From an uncultured Paracoccaceae bacterium (GTDB lineage: Bacteria; Pseudomonadota; Alphaproteobacteria; Rhodobacterales; Rhodobacteraceae), in contig CAJJAR010000018.1 in NCBI GenBank assembly GCA_905182105.1, forward strand, positions 1 to 44,702: a stretch of 44,702 nucleotides of DNA, in the 5' to 3' direction. The translations under genes and the position numbers were made by a program. The notes below the pieces were generated by a model that worked only from the letters and a program-made list of their open reading frames with translations, searched no databases and was not told the DNA's origin. Shown in pieces: positions 39,396 through 44,702 of this stretch (position 1 is the stretch's first letter; each line of letters begins with the position of its first letter).

Positions 39396-39984
39396 TGTGA
39401 ATCTCCAAAATTTCATTGCGGGCAATTAATGCATCAATCACTTGATCCACCATATCTTCAATCGAATACTCAGGAGCTGAAACAACAGTCAGGTCTGCCA
39501 AGGAGTAGATTGGCACCCGTTGATCATACAGTTTTTTCAAAGTCGCCTTCGGATCTTCAGTGCGAAGCAAAGGTCGTGTGTCCTTGCTGCGAACACGGTT
39601 CCATAACAACTCAATATCGGCATTTAGCCAGACAGAGATGCCTTGGGCCGATATATTCTTGCGATTTTGCTCACTCAGAAACGCACCGCCACCTGTCGAT
39701 AGGATGCAGCGCTTGTCGATCAACAGACGTTCAATAATTTGTGTTTCTTTGCCACGGAAGAACGCTTCACCATTGCGCTCGAAAATTTCAGGTACGGTCC
39801 GATTGGCCGCGACTTCGATTTCGGCATCACTGTCTAAGAAGGCAACGCCCAGCCTTTGGGCCAAGGCGCGACCAACAGCCGTCTTGCCAGCACCCATCAT
39901 TCCGACCATGACAACCGTCTTTGGCAAGGTGTAATGCACCTTAGGATTTGGCGTGTCGGCCATCGTTTGCTCAATTTCGTTCAT
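39388..39984 (-). CDS. aroK: Shikimate kinase
   Basis: Phosphorylates shikimate. Walker A VVMVGMMGAGKTAVGRALAQRLGVAFLDSDAEIE, which also contains the shikimate-binding aspartates, IFERNGEAFFRGKETQII, STGGGAFLSEQNR and RTEDPKATLKKL in the lid. 198 aa with a short N-terminal extension. Paired with aroB. Confidence 0.94.
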   Translation of the reverse strand: MNEIEQTMADTPNPKVHYTLPKTVVMVGMMGAGKTAVGRALAQRLGVAFLDSDAEIEVAANRTVPEIFERNGEAFFRGKETQIIERLLIDKRCILSTGGGAFLSEQNRKNISAQGISVWLNADIELLWNRVRSKDTRPLLRTEDPKATLKKLYDQRVPIYSLADLTVVSAPEYSIEDMVDQVIDALIARNEILEIHNA

Positions 39985-40065
39985 AATCGACTGAATGACG
40001 TGATATTGTCAGAAAGGCCATATATAAGTTATTAAAAGTAAGAATCTAAAAAGGCAGTCGAATTC

Positions 40066-40215
40066 ATGGGAAAATTGATTAAACTGTTGTTTTTTTTCGC
40101 TATTTTGGCGTTCAGCGGGCTCGTAGGATATGCATATATTGGGCCGTTTTTTGGTGCAGATTTTTCAGCACCCCAAGCTGAAGTCCGCCAACCACTGATC
40201 CTGAATGCAGACTAA
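40066..40215 (+). CDS. Small hypothetical protein with N-terminal TM helix, 49 aa
   Basis: ATG 40066 to TAA 40215, AAAAGGCAG upstream. MGKLIKLLFFFAILAFSGLVGYAYIG is a TM anchor (residues about 5-26), followed by a 23-residue polar tail (FFGADFSAPQAEVRQP...LNAD). It resembles a short protein often seen upstream of this periplasmic protein and xerD in roseobacters. It overlaps the next ATG by 11 bp, so the two are probably translated together. Confidence 0.75.
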   Translation: MGKLIKLLFFFAILAFSGLVGYAYIGPFFGADFSAPQAEVRQPLILNAD

Positions 40216-41749
40216 GCTCTTTTGTCACGCCGTATTGATTGCGGTGAGCTGTGCCAGCACCACCTTGGCAAAGGGCACAATTTCAGAACGTCCTTTGTCT
40301 GCCATCGACTGGCTGGACAGTTTACCACAATCTGCACCTATCCAATTGGTCCCCGATGAGCCGAAGGTCAGCAACGGTGCAACACTATCAGGCGTAACTG
40401 TGACAACACTGGATGGACCAACAGCTAAGATCATCGGTTTAGTTCCTTCGACCCTATCAGGTTTACCTGTCAATCTATGGGCAAAATCCGATGCTGAAAC
40501 GTTGGCGCAAACCCTTCTGGACATGCCCGCACTGACGTTGCCAGCAGCGCAAGCGACACTATTCACCCTGTTATTGGCAGTCACTGATCCCGCAGGCGGT
40601 AAAGCTGAACAATTTAACTTGGCCCGTGTCGATGCACTGATAAAAGCTGGTGCCCTTGATCCAGCTTTGGCATTAATCGAACAAATTGGCCCATCCCGTA
40701 GCCAAGCTGTTGCACAACGGTTTATTGATGCATCCCTGCTAAACGAAACCGAAACCGCAGGATGTGCACTGATAAATACCTCCCCATTTTTAGCTCCTGA
40801 TTTTGCTTATCGCATTTTTTGCGCCGCCCGATCAGGAAATTGGAACACCGCTGCATTACTTTTTGGCGCCGCGCGAACATTGGGCACGGTTACACCAGAT
40901 CAAGCTGCTGTTCTTGAACGGTTCTTAGATCCTGACCTGTTTGAAGGAGACGCACCGCTTCCACGCCCGACTACGCCAAGCCCCCTATTGTTTCGGATGC
41001 ACGAAGCCTTAGGCCAGCCCATATCAACCCGCAGTTGGCCATTGGCATATGCCAATGCTGACCTGAGAGATATTGCCGGATGGAAAACCCAAATCGAAGG
41101 TGCCGAACGGCTCGCGCAATCTGGCGCATTGCCAGCAAATCGCTTGCTGGGGATATACTCACAACGCAGCCCTGCAGCATCTGGCGGCATCTGGGACCAC
41201 GTCGCCGCTGTTCAGCGGTTCGAGACCGCCCTGAACACCCGTAGTGCAGCAGCTATTGCCAAAACCATGCCCACCGCATGGTCGCTCTTGCAATCTGCCA
41301 ACCTATCCGCGCCATTCGCTACCCTTTTCGCAGAAAGAGTATTAAAAACTGAACTGCCGCCACAACTACACGATGATGCGCTCGATATTATCCAGTACAG
41401 CTCCCTCTATGAAAGTGCCGCACCAACATTCCCTGATGCGGCCGATAGGCACCCCTTCCGCACCGCCATTGCACTCGGTGATATAAGAGAAACCAACGCG
41501 GACAGCCCGCTGAAGATAGCAATAAAAATAGGGTTTTCGCCCAATTCAGCTGACCCAAGCTTGCTACAGCAAGCAAAAAGCGGCGAATTGGGCCATGCAT
41601 TGCTCAACACTCTGATAATGCTTCAATATGGCAGCGACGGCGACATGGGCCAACTTAGCGCAGCTTTGGGGACATTACGCGCGCTTGGGTTAGAGGACAT
41701 GGCACGCCGTGCAGCCCTACAAATATTGATTGAGACACCAGCCAGATGA
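40205..41749 (+). CDS. Hypothetical periplasmic helical-repeat protein
   Basis: 514 residues with a Sec signal peptide (residues 1-22, MQTKLFCHAVLIAVSCASTTLA, cleavage near TLA-KG). The mature part is alanine/leucine-rich with repeating helical pairs (for example LLDMPALTLPAAQATLFTLLLAV, AVAQRFIDASLL, AAAIAKTMPTAWSLLQ), which suggests a TPR- or solenoid-like fold. I recognise no family. It overlaps the small TM protein by 11 bp and xerD by 4 bp (ATGA), so all three look coupled. Confidence 0.75.
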   Translation: MQTKLFCHAVLIAVSCASTTLAKGTISERPLSAIDWLDSLPQSAPIQLVPDEPKVSNGATLSGVTVTTLDGPTAKIIGLVPSTLSGLPVNLWAKSDAETLAQTLLDMPALTLPAAQATLFTLLLAVTDPAGGKAEQFNLARVDALIKAGALDPALALIEQIGPSRSQAVAQRFIDASLLNETETAGCALINTSPFLAPDFAYRIFCAARSGNWNTAALLFGAARTLGTVTPDQAAVLERFLDPDLFEGDAPLPRPTTPSPLLFRMHEALGQPISTRSWPLAYANADLRDIAGWKTQIEGAERLAQSGALPANRLLGIYSQRSPAASGGIWDHVAAVQRFETALNTRSAAAIAKTMPTAWSLLQSANLSAPFATLFAERVLKTELPPQLHDDALDIIQYSSLYESAAPTFPDAADRHPFRTAIALGDIRETNADSPLKIAIKIGFSPNSADPSLLQQAKSGELGHALLNTLIMLQYGSDGDMGQLSAALGTLRALGLEDMARRAALQILIETPAR

Positions 41750-42672
41750 GCAAATGGATATCAACATTCTTAGAGGCACAAGCGGCTGAGCTGGGCGCGG
41801 CAAGCAACACATTACTGGCCTATGGACGCGATCTAAAGGATTTTGAGGCATGGCTGGCCCGTAAACCTGTCGATTTTCTTAAGGCATCCCAAGACGACGT
41901 CGAACATTACCTTATCTATTGTGATGCCCAAGGGTTGGCCAAATCAACACGGGCCCGCCGCCTGTCGTCAATTAAACAAATCTACCGGTTCGCTTTTGAA
42001 GAAGGCTGGCGGGAGGGCAATCCTGCCATTCAGATTGCCGGTCCTGGCCTTGATAATAAGCTACCAAAAACCCTTGATATAGAAGAGGTTGATCGGCTTT
42101 TAAGCGCCGCACGTGTCCTTGGCCGCGATACACTTCGCAACACCTGTTTGATGGAGCTACTCTACGCCACAGGAATGCGTGTGACCGAATTGGTCAGCTT
42201 ACCGGTGTCAGCAGCACGTGGTGATCCACGCGTTCTTTTGATCCTTGGAAAAGGGGGCAAAGAACGAATTGTACCGCTGTCACCCCCAGCCCGCGAAGCG
42301 CTTGTTGCATGGCTGCCTATACGCGATGCTGCGAACGATTTGGCAAAGTCCAAGGGAAAGGCAGCATCCAAATATCTGTTCCCTTCACGCGGGGTTGCAG
42401 GATATCTGACGCGTCACCGATTTTATCTGTTGATCAAGGAGTTAGCCGTTGCCGGAGGCGTCATGCCCAGCAAAGTAACACCCCACACATTGCGCCACGC
42501 CTTTGCGACCCACCTGTTGGCAGGTGGTGCGGATCTGCGATCTATCCAAGCGATGCTGGGACATGCAGATCTCGCAACCACAGAAATCTACACCCATGTG
42601 CTAGATGAACGTTTGGCCGAGCTGGTGTTAGAGCATCATCCGCTTACTCAAAACGATAAACGCAAGTCCTGA
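41746..42672 (+). CDS. xerD: Site-specific tyrosine recombinase XerD
   Basis: With XerC resolves chromosome dimers at dif. N-terminal core-binding domain (residues about 1-85, AQAAELGAASNTLLAYGRDL). Catalytic residues in order: Arg in YATGMRVTELVSLP, Lys in LGKGGKERIVPL, HTLRHAFATHLLAGGADLR (His and Arg), LGHADLATTEIYTHV (His and nucleophile Tyr). 308 aa. The last 25 bp overlap the convergent metallophosphoesterase gene. Confidence 0.93.
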   Translation: MSKWISTFLEAQAAELGAASNTLLAYGRDLKDFEAWLARKPVDFLKASQDDVEHYLIYCDAQGLAKSTRARRLSSIKQIYRFAFEEGWREGNPAIQIAGPGLDNKLPKTLDIEEVDRLLSAARVLGRDTLRNTCLMELLYATGMRVTELVSLPVSAARGDPRVLLILGKGGKERIVPLSPPAREALVAWLPIRDAANDLAKSKGKAASKYLFPSRGVAGYLTRHRFYLLIKELAVAGGVMPSKVTPHTLRHAFATHLLAGGADLRSIQAMLGHADLATTEIYTHVLDERLAELVLEHHPLTQNDKRKS

Positions 42673-43454
42673 GGCAATACGTCTTCAGACGGCCAAGCAC
42701 CTGAAACCAAAGACTTATCATATCCTTGGATTAATCCCGCTTGCTGCATATCTGCGACGGCACCCTCAACATCATATTCAAGCTCGCAAATCGAAACCGC
42801 ACCGTTTTCGATCATCGCATAGCGTGTGGAATGTCGTTGATCATGCGGTGGCATTCCGATCACGCCTGCGTTGATCCAGCGCCCATTGGTTGTTTCGCGC
42901 ACAAATGGAATTCCGCAGTGGCCTGATATGATGTGACCGACGGGGCCAATCGCAGCCTCTACAGCCCCCCATTCCTCATTAAACATAACGTCATCAGAGG
43001 TGGACCAGATGAACCGCGCCACATCCGTAAAACCGCCGTGGATTACCGCATACCGCGCCCCACAGTGATCAAAGCTAATGATATCAGGGCATTGGCCCAT
43101 CCACTCACAATCAGAATGCGGGACATGTTTGCTCGCGTGCGCAAACCAACCAGCGGATAAAAGATCACACGCTGTGCCGTCTTCGAATCCACACCCACAG
43201 TCCATCGCGCCAGCTGCCAATTGGATTTCGCAATTGCCAGCAACAACAACACAGCCAGAGGCACGTACCATTTCAACGGTTGCCAAAGGTGCACCACAAT
43301 AAGCAACAACATCACCGGTACAGGTCACGTTTTCACGCGCGATTCCACGTTTTTTTACCTGTTTAAACAGCGCCTTAGTCGCCTGCGCGTTTGAATACGG
43401 GCCACCAAAGGCAAGGATGGGACCATCCAGAATTCCGATGTGTTCATGTCGCAT
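42648..43454 (-). CDS. Metallophosphoesterase-like protein with altered first motif
   Basis: 268 residues from MRHEHIGILDGPILAFGGPYSNAQAT. The calcineurin-fold order is visible: FGGPYSN (residues 16-22) where GDIHGN is normal, TGDVVAYC (46-53), AGNCEIQL (72-79) where GNHE is normal, HGGFTD, and SGHCGIPF where GHTH is normal. The D-x-H pair is missing. A conserved run of cysteines (GAMDCGCGFEDGTACDLLS) follows. I recall that Rhodobacterales homologues share these changes, so it is probably an inactive or altered-metal subfamily. It is divergent from the CNNM gene. Confidence 0.75.
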   Translation of the reverse strand: MRHEHIGILDGPILAFGGPYSNAQATKALFKQVKKRGIARENVTCTGDVVAYCGAPLATVEMVRASGCVVVAGNCEIQLAAGAMDCGCGFEDGTACDLLSAGWFAHASKHVPHSDCEWMGQCPDIISFDHCGARYAVIHGGFTDVARFIWSTSDDVMFNEEWGAVEAAIGPVGHIISGHCGIPFVRETTNGRWINAGVIGMPPHDQRHSTRYAMIENGAVSICELEYDVEGAVADMQQAGLIQGYDKSLVSGAWPSEDVLPQDLRLSF

Positions 43455-43536
43455 TTTATACCCTCTGCTTCGGTTGGCCTTGAATGAACTGAGCAGCCAC
43501 CCCATAACCTATTATAGCTAAAGGATATACTCACAA

Positions 43537-44702
43537 ATGATGGAAACATTGGCATCCCTAGACAGCGCGTTCTGGATCACCTGCGGCGTGATCTTGTTAC
43601 TCCTTGTTTTATCTGGCTTTTTCTCGGGCTCAGAGACGGCCCTAACAGCCGCATCTCGCGGAAAGTTGCGCGCCCAGGCCGATAAAGGGTCCGTTGGTGC
43701 ACAGCGTGCTTTGCGCATCACTGAAGACAATGAACGCCTGATTGGCTCTGTCTTGTTGGGCAACAACCTTGTGAATATCCTTGCGACGTCTTTGGCCACC
43801 GGCATCTTCTTGCGCGCCTTTGGGGAAAGCGGTGTTTTGATCGCCACAGGTGTGATGACATTGCTGGTTTTGATCTTTGCAGAGGTACTGCCAAAGACCT
43901 ATGCGATCATCCATGCAGAAACCATGTCAGCTAAGGTTTCTGGCCCTATTGCACTAATAATTAGGGTTTTTTCACCCATAGTTGCCGCCGTTCGTTTCCT
44001 TGTGCGTGGTGTTTTGCGAGTGTTTGGCGTGCGTGTTGATCCCGACAGCCACCTGCTGGCTGTGCGCGAAGAGATTGCGGGTGCGCTGCAACTTGGGCAT
44101 TCTGAAGGTGTTGTGGAAAAGGAAGATCGCGACCGCATTTTAGGAGCCCTTGATTTGGGCGAACGCATTGTTGAGGAGATCATGTTGCACCGTTCTGACA
44201 TTGAAATGGTGAACCTTGGGGATGCGCCTGATGTCATCCTTCAGCAGTGCATCAAATCCCCGCATACGCGCCTACCAGTCTATCAAAACGACCCAGAGAA
44301 CATCATTGGTGTCATCCATTCCAAAGACTTGTTGCGTGCAATTTATAAAGCCATTGGCGAAGCCAATGATGAAGATAGTGCATTGAAAACATTCGATGTT
44401 TCCGAAGTGGCCGTACTGCCGTATTTTGTGCCTGAGACGACAACTCTTGACGATCAAATGCGCCAGTTTTTACGCAACCGTTCGCATTTTGCGCTGGTGG
44501 TTGATGAGTATGGCAGCCTTCAAGGGCTGATCACTTTGGAAGATATTTTGGAAGAAATTGTTGGTGAAATCACCGATGAATTTGATGCCGAGACAGAGCA
44601 TCAGGTAACAGCCACGGGTGACGGTGAGTTCATGGTGGACGGTGCCACAACCATCCGCGACCTGAACCGTGCCAACGATTGGAACCTGCCAGATGAAGAG
44701 GC
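43537..44702 (+). CDS. HlyC/CorC-family (CNNM) transporter, partial at right edge
   Basis: AAGGA precedes ATG 43537. The DUF21/CNNM membrane domain (residues about 10-180) has GFFSGSETALTAASRGKLRAQA and LIGSVLLGNNLVNILATSLAT, VLIFAEVLPKTYAI. It is followed by two CBS domains (IMLHRSDIEM...TRLPVY...IIGVIHSKDLL; FLRNRSHFALVVDEYGSLQGLITLEDILEEIVGEI). The CorC_HlyC C-terminal domain begins with DGEFMVDGATTIRDLNR and is cut by the window end after 388 codons. Probably a divalent-cation exporter or related. Confidence 0.92.
   Translation, partial: MMETLASLDSAFWITCGVILLLLVLSGFFSGSETALTAASRGKLRAQADKGSVGAQRALRITEDNERLIGSVLLGNNLVNILATSLATGIFLRAFGESGVLIATGVMTLLVLIFAEVLPKTYAIIHAETMSAKVSGPIALIIRVFSPIVAAVRFLVRGVLRVFGVRVDPDSHLLAVREEIAGALQLGHSEGVVEKEDRDRILGALDLGERIVEEIMLHRSDIEMVNLGDAPDVILQQCIKSPHTRLPVYQNDPENIIGVIHSKDLLRAIYKAIGEANDEDSALKTFDVSEVAVLPYFVPETTTLDDQMRQFLRNRSHFALVVDEYGSLQGLITLEDILEEIVGEITDEFDAETEHQVTATGDGEFMVDGATTIRDLNRANDWNLPDEE

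Overview
The window reads as a chromosomal segment of an alphaproteobacterium of the Rhodobacterales / Roseobacter group. The basis is gene order and protein character: the pyrH-frr-uppS-cdsA-dxr-rseP-bamA-ompH-fabZ-lpxA-lpxI-lpxB run, the ligA-recG / ctrA-sciP / mnmA neighbourhood, a MocR regulator divergent from a DUF1127 gene, and several roseobacter-type hypothetical proteins. G+C looks close to one half by eye, low for the group. I do not name a species.

Layout. 1-357: the 5' end of a probable tyrosine-integrase gene running off the left edge, then the rpsI terminator. 358-1310: rplM-rpsI on the minus strand. 1577-2946: a small membrane protein and a zinc-ribbon gene broken by two in-frame stops. 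2950-9498: accessory metabolism and tRNA modification (MocR regulator, DUF1127 protein, thioesterase, enoyl-CoA hydratase, trmFO, gluQ, hisI, NifU/IscU-like protein). 9518-9896: a 42-codon membrane-protein gene with its own terminator and an upstream array of GAAC repeats. 9905-15378: recG, ligA, then a frameshifted ctrA and a divergent sciP. 15470-16612: mnmA. 16657-29422: the long minus-strand envelope operon (pyrH to lpxB), interrupted between rseP and bamA by a nonsense-broken isochorismatase-like hydrolase and a frameshifted single-TM reading frame. 29555-36330: miaA, an AraC-type regulator and a peptide-type ABC transporter. 36332-44702: orphan membrane protein, lytic transglycosylase, ssb, aroB-aroK, a small protein, a periplasmic protein and xerD in tight coupling, a variant metallophosphoesterase, and the start of a CNNM/CorC-type protein.

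How it fits together. Most genes are intact housekeeping genes: envelope biogenesis (LPS lipid A, BamA/Skp, isoprenoid and phospholipid precursors), translation and tRNA modification (L13, S9, Frr, MnmA, TrmFO, GluQ, MiaA), DNA maintenance (RecG, LigA, SSB, XerD) and shikimate synthesis. Scattered among them is gene decay. ctrA has a frameshift and has lost conserved DNA-binding residues, its cognate inhibitor gene sciP has drifted, and three further reading frames carry premature stops or a frameshift. This suggests a lineage that has lost, or is losing, the CtrA regulon. The most interesting intact element is the 42-residue membrane protein at 9675-9803: upstream of it are four GAAC direct repeats, one pair of which matches the alphaproteobacterial LexA operator spacing GAAC-N7-GAAC, so it could be a small SOS-induced membrane protein.
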